A stretch of DNA of 64,000 bases, taken from NCBI GenBank assembly GCA_016712315.1, contig JADJRG010000013.1:186001-250000 (forward strand). Direction: 5' to 3'. Both the position numbers and the translations under genes were made by a program. The DNA is from Nannocystis sp. Lineage in GTDB: Bacteria > Myxococcota_A > Polyangia > Nannocystales > Nannocystaceae. The notes beneath the pieces were generated by a model. That model saw only the letters and a program-made list of their open reading frames with translations, did no database searches and had not been told where the DNA came from. Shown here piece after piece: positions 17,637 to 28,782 of this stretch; positions within the stretch are counted from its first letter, which is position 1, and every line of letters starts with the position of its first letter.

Positions 17637-19704
17637 ACGACGCAGCCTGCGAGTACGAGTAGAAGCCGACCTGTCCGCTCGGGAAGGTGTCGTCCTCGAA
17701 GTTGCGCTCCGCGATCACCTGGTTGTTGTCCGCGCGGCGGATCCGCACCGTGAACTCCTTCGGCGTGTGCGTCAGGTCGAAGACGTACTGGATGTTGTCG
17801 AGCCAGCCTTGGGTCGTCCAGTTGCCTGGCGTCGCCAACACCACCGAGTTCGGCGTGTCGACCGCCGCGTGCAGGTCTTGGCAGGTCATCGGCGCGTTCA
17901 CCGGGTCCTTGATGTCGACGCGCTTGACCAGCAGCCCCGCCTGCCCGGTGTTCGCCCCGCAGAACGGCACCTGGTTGCCCTGCTTCCACGACAAGAAGTA
18001 GAACTGCCGCGGCTCCTCGGTCAGCACGTCGAAGGGCTGCACCCCCCAGAAGAAGCCGATGTAGTCGTCGTCGCCCGTCGTCTTCACCTGGAACTTGCCC
18101 TGGATGTTCGCGTTATTGAGCGGCCAGCCGCAGAAGCGCGCCGTACCGCCGGAGTTCGCGTTCTGGCACAGCTCCACCAGGTTCGCGTTCCACACCCAGT
18201 TCGGCGCGGGCTGACCCGCCGCCCACTTGAAGTTCCTGATCTTGCACTCCACGTCGCTCAGCGCCAGCGTCTGGTTCTTGATGAACACCGACACCGAGTC
18301 GCTCGCCATCGAGCCTTGGCCGTCGGTCACCTCGACCGTGTACGTCGTCGCGATCGACGGCTGCGCCGTCGGCGATTGGCCCATCGGATCATCCAGCGTC
18401 ATCGGCGGCGTCCATGAGTACATATACGCGCCGTCGCCCCCCTCCGCGTCGGCGTTGAGCTGCGCCGTGCCGCCCGGATCGATGCACAGCGACGGCCCCG
18501 CGTCGACCGTCAGCTCCTCGTAGCAGACCTTATTCACGTCGTCGCAGCCGAACGCGCACTCCTCGACGATCTTCGAGCCGTTGCCGCTCTGGTTGCACAC
18601 GTTCAGCACCGCCCCCGCGCAGAACTTCTCGTTCGGCTCGCAGTCGGCGCACATCTCGAAGGTCTGCGGATCCGTGTCGTTGCAGTCGATCCCTGGCGTC
18701 ACCCCGTCCGGCGGCGAGTCGTCGCCGTAGCCGTCGCCGTCCACGTCGCGTTTGCACGCCTCCAGCGACTCCTCAAACGCCGCCCCTGGGTACGTGAACT
18801 CGTTCGTGTCGTCGCAGTCCGTCCCCGGCGTCACGCCCGCGGGCGGTTTCACGTCGCCGAAGTCGTCCTCGTCGTCGTCCTTCATACACGCCGTGGGGTC
18901 GTCCTTCGGCGCCGCCCCGGGAAACGTCGTCGGGCTCGCGTCGTCGCAGTCGCTCCCCGGCGTCGCCCCCGGCGCCGGATCGACGTCCCCGAAGCCGTCG
19001 TCGTCTGCGTCGGTCATGCACGCCGACGCGTCCTCCAGCTCCCCCGCGCCCGGATAGGTGCTCACGTCGTCGTCCTTACAATCTGTCCCTGGGGTCACCC
19101 CAGCCGGCGGCGCCGCGTCACCCCAGCCGTCGTTGTCCGCGTCCTCCATACACGCGGCCGCGTCCTCCAGCTCCGCCGCCCCTGGGAACGCGAACTCGTT
19201 CTTGTCATCGCAATCGGTCCCTGGCGTCACCCCCGGCTTCGGATTCGTCTCGCCCCAGCCGTCCCCGTCCGCGTCCGTCATACACGCCGCCGGGTCCTCC
19301 AGCTCCGCCGCCCCCACGTGGGTGTTCGCGTCGGTGTCATCGCAGTCGTCGGCGTTCGGCACGTAGCCTGGCGGCGCGTCGCCGTCCGCCGGGATGCAGT
19401 CGTTCGGGTCGCCTTGCCCGTCCATGTCTGCGTCCTTACAGAAGCTCGTCGGCGTCCCCGAGTCGCTCTCGCTGTCGCTCTCGGAGCCGCCGATCGTCGT
19501 CGTGCTCGTGCTCGTGCTCGTCGACTCGCTCGACGAAGACGTCGTGCTCGTGCTCGTCGACGTGCTCGTGCTCGACTCGGTCGCCGACGCCCCGACGCAC
19601 TCCTCCGACAGATCGCCGTCCTCGCAGCCGCCGCCGCAGCCGCTTGAGAGCGCGATAATAGTCCCAACCCCTACGATCCACCCAACCCGTGTCCCACTCT
19701 TCAT
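17605..19704 (-). CDS. Lipoprotein with five TSP3/MopE-like repeats, PKD-like and TSP-C-like domains
   Basis: 699 residues, ATG at 19704. Signal peptide ends SSGC with Cys23 as lipid anchor; a Ser/Thr-rich linker spans residues 40-85. Residues 121-340 hold five units of exactly 44 residues. Each begins CDD or similar and includes an acidic DADGDGWGD-like loop and a PGVTPGTD closure; these are calcium-binding thrombospondin type 3 or MopE-like repeats. Then a Cys-rich knot, a PKD-like domain (about 400-475, ending YTVEVTDGQG), and a C-terminal jelly-roll of thrombospondin C type ending GFYSYSQAASC. It probably forms a calcium-stabilised surface stalk with a ligand-binding head. Its 3' end lies in the duplicated 126-bp segment. 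Confidence 0.8.
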   Translation of the reverse strand: MKSGTRVGWIVGVGTIIALSSGCGGGCEDGDLSEECVGASATESSTSTSTSTSTTSSSSESTSTSTSTTTIGGSESDSESDSGTPTSFCKDADMDGQGDPNDCIPADGDAPPGYVPNADDCDDTDANTHVGAAELEDPAACMTDADGDGWGETNPKPGVTPGTDCDDKNEFAFPGAAELEDAAACMEDADNDGWGDAAPPAGVTPGTDCKDDDVSTYPGAGELEDASACMTDADDDGFGDVDPAPGATPGSDCDDASPTTFPGAAPKDDPTACMKDDDEDDFGDVKPPAGVTPGTDCDDTNEFTYPGAAFEESLEACKRDVDGDGYGDDSPPDGVTPGIDCNDTDPQTFEMCADCEPNEKFCAGAVLNVCNQSGNGSKIVEECAFGCDDVNKVCYEELTVDAGPSLCIDPGGTAQLNADAEGGDGAYMYSWTPPMTLDDPMGQSPTAQPSIATTYTVEVTDGQGSMASDSVSVFIKNQTLALSDVECKIRNFKWAAGQPAPNWVWNANLVELCQNANSGGTARFCGWPLNNANIQGKFQVKTTGDDDYIGFFWGVQPFDVLTEEPRQFYFLSWKQGNQVPFCGANTGQAGLLVKRVDIKDPVNAPMTCQDLHAAVDTPNSVVLATPGNWTTQGWLDNIQYVFDLTHTPKEFTVRIRRADNNQVIAERNFEDDTFPSGQVGFYSYSQAASCFSGFKSSCL
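18685..19344 (-). repeat. Five tandem 132-bp (44-residue) calcium-binding repeats
   Basis: Cysteines at residues 121, 165, 209, 253, 297 and 341 are spaced exactly 44 apart. Each unit has the pattern CDD...PGAAELED..ACM.DADxDGWGD...G.TPGxD. The DNA copies have diverged, so the spacing is kept by selection. Confidence 0.85.
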
Positions 19705-19854
19705 CCCGCCATCTACGCTGATCGCCGGCGGCGCGACAAGCCCTCGCCATGGAGTGAATCGCCCTCAAGACGCGCGGCTACGCCGCCGCTCATCGACCTG
19801 ACCCAAGGGACAGTCCATCTGCCGGCCACCTCCGTCCTCAACCCAGGTGAACCC

Positions 19855-20016
19855 ATGTCCCCATTGCTGATCTCGACCCACGGTCTTCTCATGTGCGTCC
19901 CCCCCGCCCTGGTCCATGCGCCAGAGGTGCTCTCGCCGATGCTGGCGCGGTGGGTGACCGCCTGGATCCTGCCCTTTTTCGGACCAGCGACCGAGGCGAT
20001 CGTCGCCCGCGTCTGA
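19855..20016 (+). CDS. Small 53-residue hydrophobic ORF
   Basis: ATG at 19855 with AGGTGA five bases upstream, stop TGA at 20014-20016. The peptide begins MSPLLISTHGLLMCVPPALV and contains a WVTAWILPFFGPA hydrophobic stretch, so a single membrane segment is possible. It lies in the otherwise empty gap between two divergent genes and is followed 14 bp later by a perfect palindrome. No family is recognised. It could be a chance ORF in GC-rich DNA, but the ribosome site, hydrophobic composition and trailing hairpin favour expression. Confidence 0.4.
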   Translation: MSPLLISTHGLLMCVPPALVHAPEVLSPMLARWVTAWILPFFGPATEAIVARV

Positions 20017-20030
20017 CCCCAACCGAGCGA

Positions 20031-20056
20031 GCGCGCCCCTCGGCCGAGGGGCGCGC
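20031..20056 (+). terminator. 26-bp perfect palindrome, possible terminator or hairpin
   Basis: GCGCGCCCCTCG followed by GCCG and the mirror arm gives a fully self-complementary 26-mer just after the small ORF. There is no T-run after it, so intrinsic termination is only possible, not shown. It could also be a protein-binding site. Confidence 0.35.
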
Positions 20057-20247
20057 GCATTTCGTCGCCTCTCTCCGCGCGCCACGGTCGATTCCACGCA
20101 CTCCCTGCAGAATCTTCGCTTTGACGCCTACGCGCCGCGCCCTACGGTCAAGGCGTCGGTCGACCGCGGCGGGGGTTCGCGCTCAAACACGCACCTCCGC
20201 CTCGGCGCGCCGTCGCGCCGTCAACTCGAAGCCAACGACCGCCCCTC

Positions 20248-21378
20248 ATGAAGCTCCTCATCGCCCGACGCCTCCGCGCAGCCATCGCGCTCGCGGCGCC
20301 CCTCGCCGCCGGCCTCGCCCTCCAGCCCGCCTGCCAGGACGACGACGACGAATGCGTCGTCGACGCCGACTGCCCCGAGGGCGCGATCTGCGACAGTATC
20401 ACCGACGAATGCGAGCAAGGGTGTCGGCTCGACGAGGACTGCCGCAGCGGCCTCATCTGCGAGCGCGACGAGTGCGTCCAGGGCTGTCGCAGCGACAGCG
20501 ATTGCGGTGAGGGGAACTTCTGCAGCCCGATCTCCGACAAGTGCATCGAATGCTCCCCCGGGCTCGCCAACTGCCCCTGCGCCGCCGGGGACGCCTGCTC
20601 GGGCGTGTTGGTGTGCCAGGCAGGGATCTGCCGCTATCCGCCCGGCGACGACACACCCACCTGCGGCGACGACGTCTGCTCCCCCGGCGAGGAGTGCCCG
20701 GACGACTGCGGCGGCGGCCCGGTATGCGGCGACGGCCTCTGCGCCCCGGGAGAGGCGTGCGCCTTCGACTGTATGCCGACCTGCCCCAATCGCCCGCTCG
20801 GCATGGCCCCCTTCGGGCCCTCCCCCTTCCAGTGCGGAGCGCCCGGCCCCGTCACCCTCGCCCTGATGAGCGACATCAACGAGTTCTGGGGGAGCGACCT
20901 GGTCGCGTGCGTCTGCGGCGCCGACAATCCTCTGGGCCCCTATTGCCTCGGCAACGCGGGGGCATCGTCGACGCTCAACCAGGCCTTCGGCTACATCTAT
21001 TTCGACCCCAACAAGCTCGCCGATCTCCAGGCGACCGCCGGGGGGTCCCTCCTCGCCCCCGCGTGGCTCCTCGCCCACGAGGCCGGCCACAACGTCCAGG
21101 CGATCCATGGACTCTCATCCCCCTGGACCATCTACCTGGAGCTCAGCGCCGACTGCCTCGCCGGCTACTTCATCGGCTGGCTCGCCTGCCAGGGCGAGAT
21201 CAACGAGTTCGACGTCCAGGGCACGATGATGGCCGTGTGCTCCGGCCAGGATTCCGCGCAGACCCCATGGTTCGACCCCAAAGCCCACGGGTCCTGCCAG
21301 AATCGGGTCGACAGCACCGTAGGGGGCATGTCCGCCTTCTTCGCGGGCCATCCGCCCGAAGAGGCGTGCGCGCCGTGA
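20248..21378 (+). CDS. Zinc metallopeptidase-like lipoprotein with Cys-rich N-terminal repeats
   Basis: 376 residues. The signal peptide ends LQPAC; Cys29 is the probable lipid anchor. Residues 35-180 hold repeated DADCPEGAICD-like and GDGxCxPGE-like Cys-rich modules. The C-terminal domain has HEAGH at 277-281 followed by ELSADCLAGYF about 25 residues later. That is the HExxH plus downstream Glu arrangement of YpfJ-type neutral zinc peptidases (PF04228; M48-like). The His and Glu ligands are present, so activity is plausible. A surface-exposed protease is inferred. It stands alone on the + strand, with a divergent gap upstream. Confidence 0.75.
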   Translation: MKLLIARRLRAAIALAAPLAAGLALQPACQDDDDECVVDADCPEGAICDSITDECEQGCRLDEDCRSGLICERDECVQGCRSDSDCGEGNFCSPISDKCIECSPGLANCPCAAGDACSGVLVCQAGICRYPPGDDTPTCGDDVCSPGEECPDDCGGGPVCGDGLCAPGEACAFDCMPTCPNRPLGMAPFGPSPFQCGAPGPVTLALMSDINEFWGSDLVACVCGADNPLGPYCLGNAGASSTLNQAFGYIYFDPNKLADLQATAGGSLLAPAWLLAHEAGHNVQAIHGLSSPWTIYLELSADCLAGYFIGWLACQGEINEFDVQGTMMAVCSGQDSAQTPWFDPKAHGSCQNRVDSTVGGMSAFFAGHPPEEACAP

Positions 21379-21569
21379 GGCCGTCCACTGCCCTCTCCCC
21401 ACCCCATGCAGGACCCCCGCGAAGTCACCCGCGCCGAGGCCGCCCCCGGCATCACGCACCGCGCGGGCGTCCCAGAGGCGCTCGGCGGTGCCGCTGAGGA
21501 AGGCGTGTACGTGCTCGGCCACGGCGAGGTTGGCGAGGGGCGCTGCGCGAGCGACGAGCAGCGCGCGAA

Positions 21570-22394
21570 TCAGCCCGGCGTCGGCGCGCAGATCTCGACC
21601 GCCTGGTCCGAGTAGAAGAACGCCTCGACGTCGCCGGCGGAGCAGAAGCCGACGTATAGGTAGACGAGCTCGCCGATCGACGTGTCCTCAGCCTCGAAGA
21701 GGATCGAGCCCCAGGCCCAGCCGACGCCGATACAGGGCGCAGGCGTCCCGAGGTCCTCGATGATCACAGGATCGTCGCGGACGTCGAGGATGACCGAGCC
21801 GGGGGGGAGCGCGGCCTCGGCCGCCATCCTCGAGATCGTCCGGCCGGCCTCGATGTTCGCCTCGATCACGCCGCCGTTGTTCGCGTCGACGAGCTCGTTG
21901 CCGACATTCTCGTCAGACCAGGCCATCGCGTGGCCGTCGGCGACGGGCTCGAACGACTGGACCTCGGCGACGCTCTTCGGCATGTTGGCCGGGGGATAGG
22001 CGGCGAGGAAGGTGTCGAGGAGGGCGTGCGGCGGGATGTCCCCCTCTTCGAGACAGCAGATGTCGTCGATCGGATCGCAGCGCTCCCCTGTGGTCGTCGA
22101 CGTCACCGTGACCTCGCTCGTCGAGGTGGTGGTCGACGTCTCGCCGCCGGTCGTCGTGGTCGTCGAGTCGCTGGTCGTCGAGTCGCTCGCGCTCATGCCC
22201 TCGCCGCCGGAGGTCGCGGTCTCGCTGTCGGTGCCGTCCGAGGTCGAGCTCGCGCCGACGGTGGTGGTGAAGCCCGATCCCTGCGTCTCGGACGCGCTCG
22301 CCGAGGCCGCCTCACCGCCGTTACAGGCGATCGCGACGGCGAGGAGGGCGAGGCCCGCGGTGGATTGGTGGCTGAGTCCGTGGCGTAGGATCAT
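21570..22394 (-). CDS. Lipoprotein with Ser/Thr-rich linker, unknown C-terminal domain
   Basis: 274 residues; signal peptide ends LAVAIAC. Residues 30-105 are almost pure Ser/Thr/Gly/Glu (TTTTTGGETSTTTSTSE). The C-terminal 165 residues start CDPIDDICCLEEGD and contain Cys pairs and alternating strands. I do not recognise a named family. It is divergent from the lipoprotein gene at 22502, sharing a 107-bp promoter region. Low-complexity linkers of this type are usual in Nannocystis-group surface lipoproteins and may be O-glycosylated. Confidence 0.7.
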   Translation of the reverse strand: MILRHGLSHQSTAGLALLAVAIACNGGEAASASASETQGSGFTTTVGASSTSDGTDSETATSGGEGMSASDSTTSDSTTTTTGGETSTTTSTSEVTVTSTTTGERCDPIDDICCLEEGDIPPHALLDTFLAAYPPANMPKSVAEVQSFEPVADGHAMAWSDENVGNELVDANNGGVIEANIEAGRTISRMAAEAALPPGSVILDVRDDPVIIEDLGTPAPCIGVGWAWGSILFEAEDTSIGELVYLYVGFCSAGDVEAFFYSDQAVEICAPTPG

Positions 22395-22501
22395 CGTCTT
22401 CTCTGGCCCTTCTCGTGCGTGGAGCGGCCGAGTCTACACCAAAGACACATGGAGATCGTCTCGTGGGCGTTCGGCGCGCGCCCCTGGTGTATGCTCCGCG
22501 G

Positions 22502-23980
22502 ATGAAGCGCATCTCGGCCCTCACACTCGCGTGGATCGTCGGCTGCAACGGTGGTGGCGAGACCAGCGCCACCACCAACCCGACCGACGGGACCGGCCTG
22601 ACCTCCTCGTTCACGACCACGACCGCGACCACGAGCACGAGCACCGACGACACGAGCTCGACCAGCGACGCGAGCGCGAGCGCGACGACGAGCGCCAGCG
22701 AGACCACGACGACGAGCGCCGGCGAGACCACCACCGACGGGTCGACGACCACCGGCGAGCCCTGCGTCAACCTCGAGTGCCTGCAGGTCGAGTGCCCAGG
22801 TGACCAGAAGACCACCCTCAGCGGCACAGTCTACGATCCCGCGGGCGTGCTGCCGCTCTACAACATCGTCGTCTTCGTCCCCAACGCCGTCCCCGGCCCC
22901 CTCGTCGACGGCGCGACCTGCTCGGCGTGCACCGACGAGCTCCCCGGCGAGCCCTTGGTCGCCGCGATCACCGACACCGAAGGCAAATTTATCCTCGAGG
23001 ACGTACCAGTCGGCGACGACGTCCCGCTCGTGATCCAGGCGGGCAAGTGGCGGCGCCAGGTGACGATCCCGACGGTGAGTGAATGCATAGACAACCTGGT
23101 AGACGACCCCGACCTGACCCGTCTCCCGCGAAACCAAGGCGAGGGCGACCTGCCGCGGATCGCGATCACCACGGGCGCGGCCGATCCCCTCGAGTGCCTC
23201 CTGCGTAAGATCGGCGTCGACGACGCGGAATTCACCAACCCCGAAGGGAACGGCCGGATCCACCTCTACTCTGGGCTCGGCGGCGCCAATAAATACAGCC
23301 AACAGCTCAACGGCGGCGCCGCCTTCCCCCAGGCGACCGCGCTCTGGAACCTCCTAGAGACCCTCAAACCCTATGACCTCCTCCTCCTCGCCTGCGAAGG
23401 TACGCTCGACGAGGGCAACAAGTCGTTCGCCGCGGCGCAGGCGATCCAGGCCTACGCGGACCTCGGCGGCCGCCTCTTCGCCTCGCACATCCACAACTAC
23501 TGGCTGCGCAAGGGCCCTGATCCCTTCCCTACGGTCGCCTCCTTCGAGTTTCTCCCGGATCCCGCGGCGACGATCGACGGGGCCGTCGACACATCCTTCC
23601 CCAAGGGCGAGGCGCTGGCGAAGTGGCTCCTCTTCGTCGGCGGCTCGATGAACCTCGCCGAGATCGTCCTCTACGCCGCTCAGCTCTCGGTCGAGTCGAT
23701 CGATCCTGAGCTGGTCCAGCGCTGGCTCTACATCCCGAGCCTCGACGCGGTCCAGTACTTCTCCTTCAACACGCCCCTTGGGGCCCCGAACGAGCAGCTC
23801 TGCGGCCGGATCGTCTTCTCTGACATCCACGTCTCCTCCGGCGATCAGGTCGGCGCGCCGTTCCCTGAGGGTTGCACGACGACCGAGCTCTCCCCCCAAG
23901 AGAAGGCGCTGGTCTTCATGCTCTTCGACCTCTCGACCTGCATCCAGCCTGATGATGAGGATCCGATCATCCCCGGGTGA
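22502..23980 (+). CDS. Lipoprotein with carboxypeptidase-regulatory-like and ThuA-like domains
   Basis: The ATG at 22502 is preferred over upstream in-frame codons because it begins a signal peptide: MKRISALTLAWIVGC, Cys15. A Thr/Ser linker spans residues 20-85. A carboxypeptidase-regulatory-like fold follows, with SGTVYDPAGVLPLYNIVVFV and TDTEGKFILEDVPVG. The rest resembles a class I glutamine-amidotransferase-like (ThuA-type) fold: YDLLLLACEG near residue 290 and GGRLFASHIHNYWL near 325. Nucleophile identity is unclear. The role is probably carbohydrate-related or structural at the cell surface, by inference. Confidence 0.7.
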   Translation: MKRISALTLAWIVGCNGGGETSATTNPTDGTGLTSSFTTTTATTSTSTDDTSSTSDASASATTSASETTTTSAGETTTDGSTTTGEPCVNLECLQVECPGDQKTTLSGTVYDPAGVLPLYNIVVFVPNAVPGPLVDGATCSACTDELPGEPLVAAITDTEGKFILEDVPVGDDVPLVIQAGKWRRQVTIPTVSECIDNLVDDPDLTRLPRNQGEGDLPRIAITTGAADPLECLLRKIGVDDAEFTNPEGNGRIHLYSGLGGANKYSQQLNGGAAFPQATALWNLLETLKPYDLLLLACEGTLDEGNKSFAAAQAIQAYADLGGRLFASHIHNYWLRKGPDPFPTVASFEFLPDPAATIDGAVDTSFPKGEALAKWLLFVGGSMNLAEIVLYAAQLSVESIDPELVQRWLYIPSLDAVQYFSFNTPLGAPNEQLCGRIVFSDIHVSSGDQVGAPFPEGCTTTELSPQEKALVFMLFDLSTCIQPDDEDPIIPG

Positions 23981-24126
23981 GCGACGCCTCGCGCGGTCCC
24001 GCCCGGGCTCGTCGCGCCGGGCGCGGCGCGGCTGGAGAAGCTCGCAGGAGTGGATGCCGCCGGCAGGCTGACAGGCGAGATCTTGTCGGCCTTGAAGGTG
24101 CCGGCGATCCCCTGGACCCGCGGCGC

Positions 24127-25572
24127 TCAACCCCAGAGCTCGGCGAGCGGGCCCTTGGCGACCCGGGTCTGCTCCGCGCCGAGGTGGCCGAAGTCGTCGG
24201 TGGGCGCGCCGACGCTGTGGAGCAGGGTGTTGAAGAGGTTGGAGGTCTGGCGGTTGTTGGGCTGGCCGCTCCTCGGGTAGGCGACGCTACGTCCGTCTGT
24301 CTTAAAGCCCAGGTTGTCGCCGCCGACGAGCAGGGTCGCCCACTCCTCGGCGTTCGAGTGGTGCTTCTCGCCGTTGTCGGAGATGTAGAGCAGGATGGTG
24401 TTGTCGAGCATGGTGCCGCCCGGCTCGGGGCGATCTGCGAGGGCCCGGGCGATCCGCGCGAGCTGGCCGACGCCGATGCTGGTGACCTCGTGGAGGACGT
24501 TGAGGGCGTCGGGGCTGCCGCTGTGCCGGAGGTCGTGGCCGCCGATCACCGCCTTGCCAGGGTAGAGCGCCGCGAGGCTCGGGTACTCGTTGCCCCAGTA
24601 GCCGTCGCCAGAGCCGATCGAGATCACCGCGACGTTCGTGAGCCCGGCGAGCAGGGCGGCGGCGGCGATCTCGGTCTGCAGGACGAGCGCTTCCAATGGA
24701 TCGACGGTGAGGTACGGATCGGGGTCGAGCTCGCCAGGCTCAGTCGGCTTGACCGCGAGTAGGGCGCCCTTCATCGCGATGAGCTGCTCGTGACGATCGA
24801 GCATCTGCGCGATCGACTCGTAGTAGCCGGAGAGCTTGGCGTGGCCCTTGGACGAGCCGCTGAACGCCTTGAGCTCGCGGTCGACGTCCTCGAGGGCGTA
24901 CTCGAGGTGGCGCTTGCGCTGGAGGTAGGAGTCGGCGGCGACGCCCGAGGCGACCGCGCCGAAGTAGTTGGAGAAGGTGGCCGCTGGCTGGATGAGTATC
25001 GGCGCCGGTTTGCCCTTGGCGAAGGCGCACGAGCGGTAGTTGAAGGGGGTGGTGGAGGTCGCGGCGCCGACGCGGAGCGCGTCGAAGGGGGTCATGGCGC
25101 GCACCTCAGGGATCGCCGCGAGGATCGCGTCGATCGTCGCGGACGGTGCGCCACCGAGCGCCTTGGACGCGCTGAGTGCCCCAAAATTGCTCGAGTGCCC
25201 GCCGCCGACTTGGGTCGCGGAGAGGCCGAGCACCAGCGCTGAGCGCTCGACGAGCGAGAGCTCCTGCCCTTGCGCCGCCAGGGCGCCGAGCGAGCGGGCT
25301 TCGGCGAGCGGGGCGTTGGTGGTGATCACCGGCTCGGTGTGGCCGTAGTCGCGGTTGCTCGCGATCGGCTTGCCGGCGATCGACTCGAGCGTCTGGCGGG
25401 TCAAGGGATCGAGGACGCACTCGGGGCGGACGCCGTTGCCTTCGATAAAGATGACGACGCGGCGCGGGTAGCTGTCGGCGGCGTGGCCGCGGCGGCTGGT
25501 GAATGGGCCGGCGAGCAGGGCGCCGCCCGCGAGCAGGGCGGAGCTGGTGAGGAGGCGACGACGGGTGATCAT
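24127..25572 (-). CDS. DUF1552 Tat-exported protein
   Basis: The ATG at 25572 has AAGGAG seven bases upstream. The longer TTG frame at 25587 would start inside that ribosome site and is rejected. The N-terminus MITRRRLLTSSALLAGGALL carries a twin-arginine-type signal. The body contains the DUF1552 (PF07586) features VVIFIEGNGVRPE, GGGHSSNFGALSASKALGG and a C-terminal LLYISDNGEKHHSN. The family is exported and almost always encoded next to DUF1592/DUF1588 proteins, as here (22-bp gap). Its biochemical role is not established; the fold resembles DUF1501/sulfatase-like proteins. Confidence 0.9.
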   Translation of the reverse strand: MITRRRLLTSSALLAGGALLAGPFTSRRGHAADSYPRRVVIFIEGNGVRPECVLDPLTRQTLESIAGKPIASNRDYGHTEPVITTNAPLAEARSLGALAAQGQELSLVERSALVLGLSATQVGGGHSSNFGALSASKALGGAPSATIDAILAAIPEVRAMTPFDALRVGAATSTTPFNYRSCAFAKGKPAPILIQPAATFSNYFGAVASGVAADSYLQRKRHLEYALEDVDRELKAFSGSSKGHAKLSGYYESIAQMLDRHEQLIAMKGALLAVKPTEPGELDPDPYLTVDPLEALVLQTEIAAAALLAGLTNVAVISIGSGDGYWGNEYPSLAALYPGKAVIGGHDLRHSGSPDALNVLHEVTSIGVGQLARIARALADRPEPGGTMLDNTILLYISDNGEKHHSNAEEWATLLVGGDNLGFKTDGRSVAYPRSGQPNNRQTSNLFNTLLHSVGAPTDDFGHLGAEQTRVAKGPLAELWG

Positions 25573-25594
25573 AGGTGGCTCCTTCAAGGGCGGC

Positions 25595-27673
<2,079 letters not shown>

Positions 27674-27848
27674 GAGCAGAGGTTACGTCTGCGGTGGCGC
27701 TGGTCCGCAACTGTCAAGATCGCTCGAGCGCACCCGCCTCGCGCCGTGGAATGCTGATCCGCGAGCGGAGGAGCGCGGGCTCCGCGGATCCACGTCGCCG
27801 CGGGAAGCGCCCCCACGTCGTCACCGTGTCATCGCCTTCGTAGAATTG

Positions 27849-28337
27849 GTGACACGGAGGGCGCGGGTCAATCACCGGCTGCGCGTGACGGCCGGCGCCG
27901 AGGCCGGCGCCGAAGCCAGCGTGAAGCTCGTCGCCGCACACCTCGAGGTCACGCTGCCGCGGGGGACATCCGCGGCGGAGCGTCCGGGCGTCGTGCGGGG
28001 CCTGCTCGTCGCGTGGTACCGCGCGCGGGCGGCGGAGAAGCTGCCGGGGTGGGTCGCGGTGTGGGCCGAGAAGGTCGGCGTGCAGCCGCGCGCCGTGATG
28101 ATCCGGGACCAGAAGAAGCGGTGGGGGAGCTGCGACGCGAAGGGGAACCTGCGGTTCAACTGGCGGGTGGTGCAGTTGCCGACGCGGCTGGTGGACTACG
28201 TCGTGGCGCATGAGGTGGTGCACCTGGTTGTGCCCGAGCACGGCGAGGAGTTCTGGTCGCAGCTCGGTCGGCTCATGCCCGACGCAGACACGCGAAGGGT
28301 CGCTCTAGCGTGCGGCGGCGGCGGCGCTGTGTGGTAG
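27849..28337 (+). CDS. YgjP-like (DUF45) metallopeptidase-domain protein
   Basis: 162 residues from a GTG at 27849. The in-frame extension to 27477 overlaps the divergent DUF1592 gene and is not credible. The diagnostic core is QKKRWGSCDAKGNLRFNW, then YVVAHEVVHLVVPEHGEEFW with HExxH and a third ligand His. This is the YgjP/SprT-like zinc-binding module. It is shorter than E. coli YgjP (about 167 residues versus 230-plus in many homologues), so the first strand region may be reduced. Function beyond putative metalloprotease activity is unknown. Confidence 0.75.
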   Translation: MTRRARVNHRLRVTAGAEAGAEASVKLVAAHLEVTLPRGTSAAERPGVVRGLLVAWYRARAAEKLPGWVAVWAEKVGVQPRAVMIRDQKKRWGSCDAKGNLRFNWRVVQLPTRLVDYVVAHEVVHLVVPEHGEEFWSQLGRLMPDADTRRVALACGGGGAVW

Positions 28338-28782
28338 CGGTACCAAGGTGCCACTCGGGGCCGAGGCAGAGCCCGAGCAGCCTCTCCGCCGCGAGCCCGC
28401 GTGCCTCCTCAGGTGGACGGAGGATTGTCGCGCTTGCGTGCTCGTCGCCGGCCTCGACGTCGCTCCGGGGGCCGCGATCGCGCGCGCGCCCTCGCGCAGT
28501 ACCTCGTAGGCCGGACGGCTCCTAACCGAGCGCTCGCGACCACACCGGGGGGACCACGGGGGTTCCATATCAGGAATTGTGGACGCAGGGGGTGGGGTGC
28601 GCGCATAAGGTCTGATAGCCTTCGCCGATGGCCCTCATTCGCAGTCGCGAACGTCGGCGTCCCCGACGTTCGCAAAGAGTGCGCACACCTGCGACACCCG
28701 CCTGTGATAGAGAAGAAGAGCGGAGGCGGAAGGTTAGCTAGCGCCCTGCGTCATTCCAACGGATAGTCAACGGAGGTACAAG
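28338..28782. other. 445-bp gap without a convincing gene
   Basis: No ORF here has a sensible composition. The right end becomes less GC-rich and contains ggaggtacaag, a strong ribosome site for the next gene. Confidence 0.5.

Noticed and set aside
21379..21569. A - strand gene below the lipoprotein at 21570, reading LANLAVAEHVHAFLSGTAER
   Set aside because: The text looks protein-like but has no start, no ribosome site and runs into the peptidase gene; at most a remnant.
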